A DNA stretch of 64,000 nucleotides from Xylanibacter ruminicola Ga6B6 (GCF_000687715.1 NZ_JHXD01000015.1:1-64000); one strand, 5' to 3'; positions 37,119 through 45,265 are shown, counted from the stretch's first letter. Notes: generated from the sequence alone by a model not told the origin. A program made the numbers and translations.

Positions 37119-37220
37119 ATGAGTAAGAAGGAAACATTGAAGTTCATCGTGCAGATGATTGCAAGTATCGCAACGGCGATAGTGACGGCACTGGGCGCTA
37201 CCAGCTGCATGGGAGTGTAG
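37119..37220 (+). CDS. smalltalk protein (33 aa)
   Basis: Begins MSKKETLKFIVQMIASIATA and ends LGATSCMGV; matches the small Bacteroidales family named 'smalltalk', about 30-35 aa with one hydrophobic helix. It lies 17 bp after the HU-like gene. The ribosome site is GGAAAGGAGGTGA, eight nt before ATG, a full Shine-Dalgarno sequence, rare in this window. Single helix plus Cys near the end suggests a membrane peptide, possibly holin-like in partnership with the M15 endolysin-like protein; that role is inference. Confidence 0.8.
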   Translation: MSKKETLKFIVQMIASIATAIVTALGATSCMGV

Positions 37221-37226
37221 AACATT

Positions 37227-37262
37227 AAAAAAGCCCTGGGTTATAGCAACTCAGGGCTTTAA
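37227..37262. terminator. Two-way terminator
   Basis: AAAGCCCTGGGTT / AACTCAGGGCTTT stem. On the minus strand it is followed by TTTTTT (for the M15 lipoprotein), on the plus strand by TTTAATG (for smalltalk). Confidence 0.75.
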
Positions 37263-37336
37263 TGTATATAAACTTCACTTCTCCGTTTCGGTTACGAAGC
37301 AGGCCACGAGGCCGTAGGTGATGGTGGGACGAATTG

Positions 37337-38095
37337 TTATTCTACTAATTCGAAATGTTGATAGTCCTTACACGTGGTCCAGTCGCCACCCCACTCGAAA
37401 CCGGCCTCGATGAAGAGCTTGAAGCAGAGATCGTCGTGGTCTATCTTGTAGGGGAAGTCCCAGTCGCGATTGCAATAGGCCTCTGCCGTGGCGGGCTGGA
37501 CAAACAATGTGCCATCCTCGCGCACCTTATAATAGGGGTTGTAGAGCGTATTGATGTCGATGGCCAAACCGCGGGCATGCTTCGACAGATTGGTAGAGCC
37601 AGCGATACTTCGATAACAGAAACACGACGAGTTGTTGTCGCGCATCTGCGTCTCGTCGTCGGCATCATACACATCGGGCAACAGCATGCGCTGGATGGGA
37701 TATTTGGCATCGAACAGCTTTCGCAGGATACCAGCCACGCAGTCGGCTATCTGCTTGTTGCACACCATCTCGCCCACGTGCATACGGTTGTCGTAGTCCC
37801 AATGCAGAGCGCGTACATGGCGCAGGTCATCGCGACCGATATAGGGGTTCTCCTTGTAGGTTTTGCCCTGCATGCGCTCCCAAACGTCGTCGGGTATCGG
37901 TTCTGCAGCAAAACACTTGTCGATACCACCGTAGGCTTCTACAGCCTCAGCACTTACGATTTTACCGGCCTGCCACTTGGTTAGCGGCGCGACATTGGTC
38001 AAAGCACGATTATCACTATTACCACACGACACCAACGTGCCTGCACCGCATATTGTTAGGATGGCGGCAAGCATCCATTTACTCATTCTCTTCAT
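37337..38095 (-). CDS. M15-family peptidase lipoprotein
   Basis: 252 aa. Lipobox GTLVSC (C24) predicts an envelope lipoprotein. M15-type zinc motif SKHARGLAIDI (HxxxxxxD) near residue 173 and the second zinc ligand in QHFEL at the C-terminus; YNPYY and WDFPYKIDHDDLC in between. Expected to cleave peptidoglycan peptides (D-Ala-D-Ala or L-Ala-D-Glu). Not related in layout to the endolysin-like M15 at 29281. Confidence 0.85.
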   Translation of the reverse strand: MKRMSKWMLAAILTICGAGTLVSCGNSDNRALTNVAPLTKWQAGKIVSAEAVEAYGGIDKCFAAEPIPDDVWERMQGKTYKENPYIGRDDLRHVRALHWDYDNRMHVGEMVCNKQIADCVAGILRKLFDAKYPIQRMLLPDVYDADDETQMRDNNSSCFCYRSIAGSTNLSKHARGLAIDINTLYNPYYKVREDGTLFVQPATAEAYCNRDWDFPYKIDHDDLCFKLFIEAGFEWGGDWTTCKDYQHFELVE

Positions 38096-38122
38096 GATCA
38101 GATTGTTTATAAGTTATTATTA

Positions 38123-39274
38123 TCAGTACTGCTCTTCGTGGTCGTAGGTAGATGGGATGTGGCGGATGAGCTTGTGGGCGGCAGCCTGGGCCATGGCCTC
38201 GTAGGCACGCTCGCTGGGGTGCAGGTGGTCGCCACTATCGAAACCGTCGGCAAAGGCCTTGGGATTGGTGGCACAGCGCACGGCGGCATCGAAATCGATA
38301 CAGCCATCGAACACAGGCGAGGTGCGTAACCACTCATTAAACTCCTGTCGCATGGCGTCGCGCTTCTCGTTATAGGTACGCCAGCCGTAGATGGGCAGCA
38401 GCGTGCCGCTCCACACCTTGAGGCCCATAGCCTTGGCGGGCTTTACGTAGATATCCTCTACACCGCGCTGCATCTCCTCGACGGTAGGCAGGTCGCTCCA
38501 GGGACGGAAGGGGTTGACATCTTCGCCCACAGGGTGGATGATATCGTTGATGCCGTGCTGGATAATCACATCGCTGGCACCGGCCACACGCATCTCGATG
38601 GGGAAACGGGTGGCACCTTTCAAACCGTAAGCCTGATAGGTGATGCAGTCGTACTGGCGCAGGATACGGGTACCGCTAACGGCGCGGCGGATGATGGCCA
38701 CGTTGGTGCCAAAGGCGAGCTGAGCCAGATAATCGGGCCATGACTGGGCGGTGATAGAGTCGCCATAGCACACTACGGCGTGGTTATCGGGCGATGTGAG
38801 CACATCGATGGTGTTGAGGAAATAGAACCAGTTGGTGTGGCGGGTAAGGTCGAGGGGCAGCTCGTCGGCCTCGGCAAAATCGCCATAGGCATAGAAACCT
38901 TTCGACAGAGGACCGGTGATGAGTGTGCCGCTATTCATCTGGGTGTAATCGGCCAGATACATGCTTACATCCACGGTATCGCCACGATGTACGGCGTAGC
39001 TGATGGCATCGCTCTCAACTTCGTTACCAGGCTGCAGCGTAACGCTGATGGCACCACCAAAGGTAATGGGGGTGTGACCTACAAACACCTTGGTGAGGGT
39101 TACGGGTTCGGTGCCGGTGAGATTGGAGAAACGGAAACGCAAGGCGCTGCCGGCAAACGGCATGCGTACTGGATAACGCAAGGTAAGATTCTTGGCATAT
39201 ACGGCCTCGCGACGGTCGGTAATCGAGGTGGCATTACCCCAACAGGCCACCCACTTTAAATCGGTATTATTCAT
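38123..39274 (-). CDS. SGNH/GDSL hydrolase, two-domain
   Basis: 383 aa from MNNTDLKWVACWG (an upstream GTG at 39295 is less likely). N-terminal beta-rich domain (1-160) and an SGNH hydrolase domain: block I CYGDSITAQSW (Ser near 175), block III HGINDI, and the catalytic Asp-His in SGDHLHPSERAYEAM. No signal peptide. Probably deacetylates or de-esterifies a metabolite or glycan. Starts 21 bp after the thioesterase stop, so likely one operon. Confidence 0.82.
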   Translation of the reverse strand: MNNTDLKWVACWGNATSITDRREAVYAKNLTLRYPVRMPFAGSALRFRFSNLTGTEPVTLTKVFVGHTPITFGGAISVTLQPGNEVESDAISYAVHRGDTVDVSMYLADYTQMNSGTLITGPLSKGFYAYGDFAEADELPLDLTRHTNWFYFLNTIDVLTSPDNHAVVCYGDSITAQSWPDYLAQLAFGTNVAIIRRAVSGTRILRQYDCITYQAYGLKGATRFPIEMRVAGASDVIIQHGINDIIHPVGEDVNPFRPWSDLPTVEEMQRGVEDIYVKPAKAMGLKVWSGTLLPIYGWRTYNEKRDAMRQEFNEWLRTSPVFDGCIDFDAAVRCATNPKAFADGFDSGDHLHPSERAYEAMAQAAAHKLIRHIPSTYDHEEQY

Positions 39275-39295
39275 ATCAGTATGATTTGTAATCAC

Positions 39296-39670
39296 TTAAC
39301 CAAGCTTCGACATAAAACGCTCGCGATCGACTACGAATCGCAGATGGGTGCCCTCGCCTATCAGCACATCGCCCGAATAAGCAGCTATCTTAAACTCAAT
39401 CTTCTTGCCATCTACCTTCACCACCTCGGCAGTAGCGGTAACTGTGTCGCCCACCTTTGAAGGTTTGAGGTGCGACGAGGCAATATGTCCGCCAACGGTA
39501 GTACAGCCCTCGGGCAGCTCATCGGCCACAGCCAGCATAGCCGCATTCTCCATCAACGCCATCATAGCGGGGGTGGCCAGCACAGCCATATCGCCCGAAC
39601 CTATCTTTACGGCGGTAACATCGTCGGTTACCACCAGAGTACTTGTATGTTTTAATCCTACTTGTAACAT
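39296..39670 (-). CDS. FlK-like hotdog thioesterase
   Basis: 124 aa. Hotdog fold of the fluoroacetyl-CoA thioesterase type: ATPAMMALMENAAM (helix with Glu), TTVGGHIASSHLKPSKVGDTV and GEGTHLRFVVDRERF. Acts on a short acyl-CoA; the physiological one is unknown. First gene of a two-gene operon with the SGNH hydrolase. Confidence 0.85.
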   Translation of the reverse strand: MLQVGLKHTSTLVVTDDVTAVKIGSGDMAVLATPAMMALMENAAMLAVADELPEGCTTVGGHIASSHLKPSKVGDTVTATAEVVKVDGKKIEFKIAAYSGDVLIGEGTHLRFVVDRERFMSKLG

Positions 39671-39699
39671 GACTACTAAACTTTTGTTAATCTTTGGTG

Positions 39700-39737
39700 C
39701 AAAAGTAGTAAAATTACATTAGAATAGTGTATCTTTG
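39700..39737. promoter_or_regulatory. Divergent promoters: thioesterase operon and YgbA-like gene
   Basis: Minus TACTTTTG at 39700-39707; plus TATCTTTG at 39730-39737. Confidence 0.6.
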
Positions 39738-39788
39738 CAGTCCATTTTAATAAGAATTGTGAATTAGACTTAGAAGGAAACTACAAAC

Positions 39789-40094
39789 ATGAGTAAAATT
39801 GAAAGAGAAAAGCAGACCGTAAGAAAGATGATTGAGCTGTATTGTCGCCATCATCTGCATCAGGATACAATGACAGAAGAATACCAGCATCTGGCCGACT
39901 ATGCGTGCCAGCGACTGGACCACTGCCGATTCGGCGAGAAGAAAACGGTGTGCAAACGATGCCCCATACACTGCTACGCCCCACAGGAGCGCGAAGCCAT
40001 ACGTAAGGTGATGCGCTGGACGGGCCCCAGAATGATGATATACGCACCCAAAGCAGCTATCATACACACCTATTATATGTTGAAAAGAAATTAA
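39789..40094 (+). CDS. Nitrous oxide-stimulated promoter family protein (YgbA-like)
   Basis: 101 aa. Cys/His-rich (YCRHHLHQDTM, CRFGEKKTVCKRCPIHCY), matching the YgbA_NO family. In proteobacteria the family is induced by nitric oxide; the biochemical role is not established. Single gene. Confidence 0.78.
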   Translation: MSKIEREKQTVRKMIELYCRHHLHQDTMTEEYQHLADYACQRLDHCRFGEKKTVCKRCPIHCYAPQEREAIRKVMRWTGPRMMIYAPKAAIIHTYYMLKRN

Positions 40095-40167
40095 GGATTT
40101 ATGGCAAAGGTTCTTTTAATTTGATGCCACCCACCACCAGGTTCTGATTTCAGTTTCCAAGCCATAA

Positions 40168-40803
40168 TTAATACCCGAGGGTTTCGCCTACCAATACTAC
40201 TACATGGCGGCCTTGGGGTGAGTTACGGAGAAAATGAACGTAGCTGCAGATACACTCCGGCGAGTTGCAGTTATGGCACACGCCATCCGTATGGCAAGGC
40301 GTATGAATATCGAAACGGGCCGCATTGATGGGCGATGCCGTGCTACGCGCCCTTGCGAGGGCAGCCTCTACATTCTGAGCCACTTTATTCAGACCGATAA
40401 CGAAGATTACCTTCTTAGGTCCCCAGGTGATGGCAGCCACACGGTTTCCGTTGCCATCGATATTCACGATAACACCGTCTTCCGAGATAGCGTTGGCACT
40501 CGACAGGTAAACATCGGCCGAAAAAGCCTTGAGATAAACGGATTGTTTCTCTTCAGGCGTTTCTGCCAGGTCGCGGTCTAGCACCTCCAGTGTGCCACGA
40601 TCTTTCAGATATTGCGGGATACCCAGGTCGCGTACTGTCATCGTACCGCCCCAAGTCACACTGCTGCCGTCGGCGATAAGGTCAGAAACTTTCTTCACGG
40701 CCTCTTCTGCCGTCGCACAATAGAAACCCTCTATGTGGCGACGCTTCAGATTTTTGATAATCGTCTGAGCCAGGAGCTCATTTCTTTGCTTTTGTGGTGT
40801 CAT
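40168..40803 (-). CDS. LUD-domain protein (lactate-utilisation-like)
   Basis: 211 aa. LutC/YkgG-type LUD domain (GSSVTWGGTMTVRDLGI, LSSANAISEDGVIVNIDGNGNRVAAITWGPKKVIFVIG), with a C-terminal Cys-rich stretch (HTPCHTDGVCHNCNSPECICSY) that may bind an iron-sulfur cluster or zinc. Single-domain version with an extra cluster site; no lutA or lutB nearby. Confidence 0.85.
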   Translation of the reverse strand: MTPQKQRNELLAQTIIKNLKRRHIEGFYCATAEEAVKKVSDLIADGSSVTWGGTMTVRDLGIPQYLKDRGTLEVLDRDLAETPEEKQSVYLKAFSADVYLSSANAISEDGVIVNIDGNGNRVAAITWGPKKVIFVIGLNKVAQNVEAALARARSTASPINAARFDIHTPCHTDGVCHNCNSPECICSYVHFLRNSPQGRHVVVLVGETLGY

Positions 40804-40841
40804 AACTTAAATCTTTATATCAAAACATACTGATTTCATGG

Positions 40842-40879
40842 CAAAGATACATTTTTCTCCACGTTTTTTCGTACTTTTG
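40842..40879. promoter_or_regulatory. Divergent promoters: LUD gene and yjbQ remnant
   Basis: Minus TATCTTTG at 40842-40849; plus TACTTTTG at 40872-40879. The pseudogene thus still has a promoter. Confidence 0.6.
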
Positions 40880-40911
40880 CACCCAAGTTTACGATACTTT
40901 AAGATAAGAAT

Positions 40912-41111
40912 ATGGTACAGCAAATTGAGATAACTCTGAATCCAAAACGTCGTGGATTCCATTTGGTAACGAGCGAGATTGTAAGTCAGTTGCCGAAACT
41001 GCCGAAGACGGGCATTGTGAGAACCTCGGTACCTGGCAGGGCATCTACTTCTGCGAGTACAGAAATTACGGTGGTGCCAGAGATTTGGTAGTAACAATTA
41101 TCGGAGAGTGA
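40912..41111 (+). pseudogene. yjbQ: yjbQ (UPF0047) with internal deletion
   Basis: Codons 1-36 (MVQQIEITLNPKRRGFHLVT...) match the YjbQ N-terminus (RGFHLVTxEI). From 41019 in another frame the sequence reads ENLGTWQGIYFCEYRNYGG...IIGE and stops at 41109-41111, the YjbQ C-terminus (TGTWQGI...GE). About 70 codons are missing and the join is out of frame; translation of the first frame ends after 59 residues. YjbQ is a secondary thiamin-phosphate synthase-like enzyme. Confidence 0.85.
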
Positions 41112-41136
41112 ATTGCTAAATGTATAAGATAATGCA

Positions 41137-41598
41137 ATGAAACAATTAGAACCGATACTGCATAAGAAAACGTTTCAGGAGCTGACCACGGATGAGCTGT
41201 ACGAATTACTTAGAGTGCGTAGCGAGGTATTCGTGGTTGAACAGAACTGCGTTTATCAGGATTTGGACGGAGATGATCAGGCATCCATTCACTTGTGGCT
41301 GACAGTAGCCGACAAGGTTGTAGCTTTGGCTCGTGTATGTCCTGCTGGTACCCACATGAAGGAGATTTCTATTGGCAGAGTCATTACCACCGTGCGTGAT
41401 AAAGGCTATGGCAAACAAATCATGCTCCATGCCATTGGTGCAGCCATAGAGCATTTCGGCGCAACACTTATAGATATTGAAGCACAGGAGTATGCCAAAG
41501 GATTCTATGAAAGCGTTGGATTCAAGCAGTCGTCCGACACCTTCATGCTTGATGGAATACCTCACATCAAAATGACTTGGACTAAAGATGACGATTAA
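41137..41598 (+). CDS. ElaA-like GNAT acetyltransferase
   Basis: 153 aa. GNAT fold of the ElaA type: FVVEQNCVYQDLDGDDQ, IGRVITTVRDKGYGKQIM (acetyl-CoA P-loop R/Q-xx-G-x-G/A-like), GFYESVGFKQ. Starts 25 bp after the yjbQ remnant, perhaps read from its promoter. Confidence 0.85.
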   Translation: MKQLEPILHKKTFQELTTDELYELLRVRSEVFVVEQNCVYQDLDGDDQASIHLWLTVADKVVALARVCPAGTHMKEISIGRVITTVRDKGYGKQIMLHAIGAAIEHFGATLIDIEAQEYAKGFYESVGFKQSSDTFMLDGIPHIKMTWTKDDD

Positions 41599-41616
41599 TC
41601 TTTTTCTTGAGATAAC

Positions 41617-42579
41617 ATGTACGACATATTGAGGCTATATGGGGGACTTAGAATCAGATGCCTGTGGCGGATGATTAGGGAGCTGAAACTCGCGGCTGTT
41701 CCCGCCCTGTTGCTCCTTATGTTATTGGGAGTGATAACATGGAAAGAATTGGGGACGGCTCCCGTCTATTATAGCGTGCTGGTTGATGTAACCCTGCTAT
41801 TGGCCTGGCACCTCACGCGCAGCGATAGCGTGTTTCTCTGCTCCATCTTTTGCGAAAGACGTACGAAGATGTTGTTCTTCGCGGAATACACGCTTCTGTC
41901 CGCCCCTTTCCTGTGTTTCTTCCTCTATCGTAGCGCACCTTGGGCTGTAGCCATCGTTCTACTGGCATTGGTGATCGTGTGCTTCTTGCCTTGCGGAGGC
42001 ATCTCCTTGCGCCTGCCCACATGCCCGTGTCTGGCCTCCGGCAGTTACGAATATCATCGGGCAGCGCGCCTCACGCTCCCCCTACTCTTGCCACTCATGG
42101 CGGCAGGAGCCATTGGTGCCTACATCGGCAACCGCCATCTGGTCATCGGTGTCAGTATGATAGCCGTTTCTGTCTTCAGCATGTTGATGATGCGCGAGTG
42201 GCATATGGAGTATCTGTTTCATTACAAGAGTGCTGCGAGGTTTCTCCGGCTGAAATTGCTGTTTGCCCTGAGAAATGCGTGCATCATCTTTCTGCCTTTT
42301 ATCGTATGTCTGCTACTTGTTGCCCCCAGTTGGTCGCAGTTGCTTTTAGGCGAATCCTACTGCCTTGGTGCAAGTCTTCTGCTGTTTCAAGTAGAGATGC
42401 TTTGCTTCGTAAGCGGCGGAACCAACAGTGGCAACGATCTCATATCAGCCCTTGTGTATGTGGCCTTGAATGTCATTTTCTGCGTGTCGGCACTGGTGCC
42501 ACAGGCCTTAGTGCTCTCCGTCATCGTGTCCGTCATGCTGGCCTATCATGCCTATTTAGTAATCAAGAAATATAAATGA
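41617..42579 (+). CDS. Membrane protein, probable ABC permease
   Basis: 320 aa with about eight to ten hydrophobic segments (KLAAVPALLLLMLLGVITW, SAPFLCFFLYRSAPWAVAIV, LTLPLLLPLMAAGAIGAYIG and others). No family recognised from motifs. Its stop overlaps the ATPase start (ATGA), so it is the membrane partner of that ABC protein. Confidence 0.7.
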   Translation: MYDILRLYGGLRIRCLWRMIRELKLAAVPALLLLMLLGVITWKELGTAPVYYSVLVDVTLLLAWHLTRSDSVFLCSIFCERRTKMLFFAEYTLLSAPFLCFFLYRSAPWAVAIVLLALVIVCFLPCGGISLRLPTCPCLASGSYEYHRAARLTLPLLLPLMAAGAIGAYIGNRHLVIGVSMIAVSVFSMLMMREWHMEYLFHYKSAARFLRLKLLFALRNACIIFLPFIVCLLLVAPSWSQLLLGESYCLGASLLLFQVEMLCFVSGGTNSGNDLISALVYVALNVIFCVSALVPQALVLSVIVSVMLAYHAYLVIKKYK

Positions 42580-43280
42580 TGATTGAAATCAGGAACTTAA
42601 CAAAGAAATATCGTGAGCTCACGGTCATCGACAACTTCTGCCACTCGTTTGATGGCGGCAAGGTGTATGGCATCATGGGCGAGAACGGCGCAGGCAAGAG
42701 CACGCTGTTCAGATGTATTGCCGGAATCGAGTCGTACGACGGTTCAGTCGTCGTCAACGAAAACAAGCAGATTGGTTACATGAACGATACGCCCTTCTAC
42801 TACTCTTACGTCACAGGCATGGAACACATCGAGTTCTGTCTGCGTGCCAAGGGTAAGACCATCAGCCGAGACGAGATTGAGCAGTTGAATGAGAAGTTCG
42901 CCCTGCCGCTCCAGAGATACGCCAGCAGATACTCCTTAGGCATGAAAAAGCGCCTGATGCTGCTGACGTTGATGCTGCAGGACAACGACATCGTCATCAT
43001 GGACGAACCCTTCAACGGCATCGATCTTGCCGGAACAATCATCCTAAGACAGTGGCTCAAGGACCTAAAGGCCCAGGGCCGTTGCGTCATCCTTTCCTCA
43101 CATATCGTTGCTGCCATCGCTGACATCTGCGACGAGATGACCTACATCCACCAGGGAAAGGCCGTCTGCGACTTCTCAGGTATGTCAGCAGCATCTATCG
43201 AGCAATATATCATGGAAGAATTCCTATCATCGATTTGTACATACACAGCCGGCATTCGTTCAGAGCTTTCGACGCTTTGA
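42576..43280 (+). CDS. ABC transporter ATP-binding protein
   Basis: 234 aa. Walker A GENGAGKST (about 36-44), Walker B IVIMDEP (about 145), with the signature-like YSLGMKKRLMLLTLML before it. The C-terminus past residue 205 (SIEQYIMEEFLSS...) is short of the usual extension. Pairs with the membrane protein upstream. Confidence 0.88.
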   Translation: MMIEIRNLTKKYRELTVIDNFCHSFDGGKVYGIMGENGAGKSTLFRCIAGIESYDGSVVVNENKQIGYMNDTPFYYSYVTGMEHIEFCLRAKGKTISRDEIEQLNEKFALPLQRYASRYSLGMKKRLMLLTLMLQDNDIVIMDEPFNGIDLAGTIILRQWLKDLKAQGRCVILSSHIVAAIADICDEMTYIHQGKAVCDFSGMSAASIEQYIMEEFLSSICTYTAGIRSELSTL

Positions 43281-43430
43281 ACAGAATGCTTATGTGCATC
43301 AATTTTGTGTACGAGCAGTCGGTGTAGATTAAACCTTCCCCCTACCATCTCCCTTGCTTGCACCTTCCGACAACCTTGTCAGAAAGGTAACCAATATCAT
43401 ATCTTTTGAAAGATTTATTCTGCTTCAGCA

Positions 43431-44504
43431 CTACTTTATTTTTGAGTTCATGGCAAGAACATGCCAACTGCCATCGTCGTGTCGGTCCACATAGCCTTTT
43501 TTTCTGAATCCCTCAATCTGCTTTTGTACAGCTGAACGGTTTACTGATATGCGTTCTGCCATTTCTGAGAAGGAAATATTGGGTTTGTCATACATGAGCT
43601 TAAGCAACAAACTACCATTCTCGCTTCTGAAGTTAATTTTCTGTCCATCGTACCACCATGTATCCTTATCAGCATTCTTTACGATATCTATCTCGCATTG
43701 CATCTCCTCACATACTGTCTTACGAAAGAAAGCGAGAAATGAAGTAATCTTGCCTATTGTGGCATGAGCGCCATCTGATGGCACTTTGCCAATTTTCTGG
43801 TCAGAGCGATGTAATGCCTCTAAGTATTCAGCTTTTTTGCGATTACGGATGACAATCATAGGCCAATCATGGCGGGCCATGATGTAGTTCACCATCAATC
43901 GGGCAATGCGTCCGTTACCATCTTCAAATGGATGAATACGGATATAGCGGTAATGAAACAAAGCAGCCAATTCTACAGGCGATAACTCGCCCTCTTGCTC
44001 TGCAGAATTATACCAATCCACAAGGTCTCCCATCAGCGAGGCTGTTTCTTCGGGCGATGCATACTCAAAGCGATCTCCATATCGAGTAATAACACTGTTG
44101 GGACGTGTCTTATATTGTCCAGCATGAACAGTGTAGCTTGTCTGTCCACCTCCAGGAAGCTCTCGATATACGGTATAATCCTCGCGCAGAAGTACCTTCT
44201 GTAACTGACGGATAAAATTCTGTGTCAGTGGCATGTTTCTATCACGTACTGCTTCCATTACCATCTCTACACTTACCTGACTGGCTTTCATATCTACAAA
44301 GTCCTTCAGGTTTCCTTCACCGCTCACCTTGCCAAACATCAAAAGTAACTCCGTCTGCCCATAGGTTAGCGTGTTGCCCTCGATGTGGTTACTGTTGTAG
44401 TTATACTCTGTTGTAAACTTGTTACGCAACAACTCTGCATGCGCTTCCGAAAGTGGGAAGAGCGACTTCCAGTCTTTATAGATTTCTTCTACCTTCATGA
44501 TCAT
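43431..44504 (-). CDS. Class II Fic protein with winged-helix C-terminus
   Basis: 357 aa (alternative start at 44498). Fic core motif HPFEDGNGRIARL near residue 195; an inhibitory helix motif SNHIEGN at about 38, N-terminal, which identifies class II autoinhibited Fic AMP-transferases. The C-terminal 60 residues form a winged helix (FSEMAERISVNRSAVQKQ, then RKKGYVDRHDDGSWHVL). That wing may bind the repeated operators in the gene's own 5' region, which is inference. Confidence 0.88.
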   Translation of the reverse strand: MIMKVEEIYKDWKSLFPLSEAHAELLRNKFTTEYNYNSNHIEGNTLTYGQTELLLMFGKVSGEGNLKDFVDMKASQVSVEMVMEAVRDRNMPLTQNFIRQLQKVLLREDYTVYRELPGGGQTSYTVHAGQYKTRPNSVITRYGDRFEYASPEETASLMGDLVDWYNSAEQEGELSPVELAALFHYRYIRIHPFEDGNGRIARLMVNYIMARHDWPMIVIRNRKKAEYLEALHRSDQKIGKVPSDGAHATIGKITSFLAFFRKTVCEEMQCEIDIVKNADKDTWWYDGQKINFRSENGSLLLKLMYDKPNISFSEMAERISVNRSAVQKQIEGFRKKGYVDRHDDGSWHVLAMNSKIK

Positions 44505-44604
44505 ACCACCTTTTTAAGTGGGTTACGTACCACCTTTTCAGGAATATTTTTGTGCATTTACTCTGCGTACCACCTTTTTAAGTGGGTTACGTACCACCTT
44601 TTCA
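44504..44604. repeat. Two 37-bp direct repeats at the Fic start (operator-like)
   Basis: The same 37 bases at 44504-44540 and 44568-44604, 64 bp apart. Each copy has two AAAAGGTGGTA sites (minus strand) with an approximate dyad around ACCCACTT. The first copy reaches the start codon, the second lies just after the predicted transcription start. Confidence 0.88.
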
Positions 44605-44615
44605 CGTATTGGCTA

Positions 44616-44623
44616 CAAAGATA
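44616..44623 (-). promoter_or_regulatory. -7 box of the Fic gene
   Basis: TATCTTTG on the minus strand, 12 bp from the second direct repeat, so the repeats lie between promoter and start codon. Confidence 0.65.
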
Positions 44624-44940
44624 GTAGTTTCCTGGAAAACAACAAAACATTTTGCAAAAAATTTAATGTTTTATTAAAATAAAACCATTTTTGCATGACT
44701 ATCTCCCCCAGAAATCGCTCGTTATGTATAAAAACAGATCTGATATATCCAAAAACTGTCCACACCAAGTTAATAAACAACAAAATTGTTAAATGTGGGT
44801 CTGTATTATGTTTAGATAAAGAAAATTTATTTTCTATAAATCAAAAATTCTCTATATGCCTCGAAAGAGGACTTGCGAGAAATCTCAGAAATGAGGTTTC
44901 TCGTTTTGTTTATGAAATGACAGGTTCGAGATAACTCGCC
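44624..44940. other. AT-rich stretch without a supported gene
   Basis: About 320 bp. The 79-aa plus-strand frame at 44695-44934 has no family, poor coding character and a hairpin within it. The only clear element is the terminator-like hairpin at 44876-44910. A small RNA from this stretch is possible. Confidence 0.5.
44876..44910 (+). terminator. Terminator-like hairpin without an obvious gene
   Basis: CGAGAAATCTCA / TGAGGTTTCTCG stem, GAAA-type loop, then TTTTG on the plus strand. No plus-strand gene precedes it for 1.5 kb. Confidence 0.55.
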
Positions 44941-45265
44941 TTATTTCTTCCAAGCATTTACAACTTCACCGATATACATAGAGTGGATGCCTGCAGGAAA
45001 GTTAGCATACATCTTCTTGGGCGCATCACTCTTGAAATACTGAGGGTCAAAGGGGGCAGCATACATAATCTTGCACTCTATCACCATTGCAGCCTCTGTA
45101 TAGTAAGGCGTTCCGTTGGCAGTATAGGCCGTATGAAGCCCAAGAGCCTGAGCCTTGTCACCGTCGCGGCCACTCTTAGAACCCATGCTCTTCCTGTGCA
45201 AATGCAGGAGTCACTGCCATCAGCAAAATGGCTGTAAATGCTGAGATAATAGTACTTTTCTTCAT
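44941..45265 (-). pseudogene. Secreted flavin reductase-like protein with internal deletion
   Basis: From ATG at 45263-45265 there is a signal peptide (MKKSTIISAFTAILLMAVTP...FAQ) that stops after about 29 codons. In another frame, GSKSGRDGDKAQALGLHTAYT...MYIGEVVNAWKK continues to 44941; GSKSGRD, CKIMYAAPFDP and MYIGEV are typical of the secreted flavin reductase (DIM6/NTAB-like) proteins. About 100 codons are missing between. The -7 box at 45360-45367 is intact. Confidence 0.75.

Larger units (their letters stand above)
29281..37262. mobile_element. Putative phage-derived or mobile DUF3987/HU/smalltalk/M15 module
   Basis: Bounded by the terminator of hisC and a terminator at 37227-37262. 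Holds replication-like (DUF3987), DNA-binding (HU-like), lysis-like (M15 peptidase, 33-aa hydrophobic smalltalk) and small unknown genes, plus at least six kinds of iterated repeats. No integrase, transposase, relaxase or phage structural gene was found and no clear direct-repeat ends were seen, so this is either a degenerate element or a resident module. Known as a recurring set in Bacteroidales genomes. Confidence 0.45.

Noticed and set aside
29281..37262. Searched for integrase, transposase or att direct repeats around the module
   Set aside because: None seen; boundaries are only inferred from terminators.
43340..43400. Imperfect 27-bp palindrome (ACCTTCCGACAACC...) after the ABC ATPase
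   Set aside because: No T-tract and no second copy; not enough to call a terminator or IS end.
44695..44934. 79-codon plus-strand frame
   Set aside because: AT-rich, no family, contains a terminator hairpin and lacks a -7 box in front.
44876..44940. tRNA-like pairing (GCGAG ... CTCGC with GGTTCGA)
   Set aside because: Too short, no anticodon arm, and no CCA-side geometry; coincidence with a terminator hairpin.
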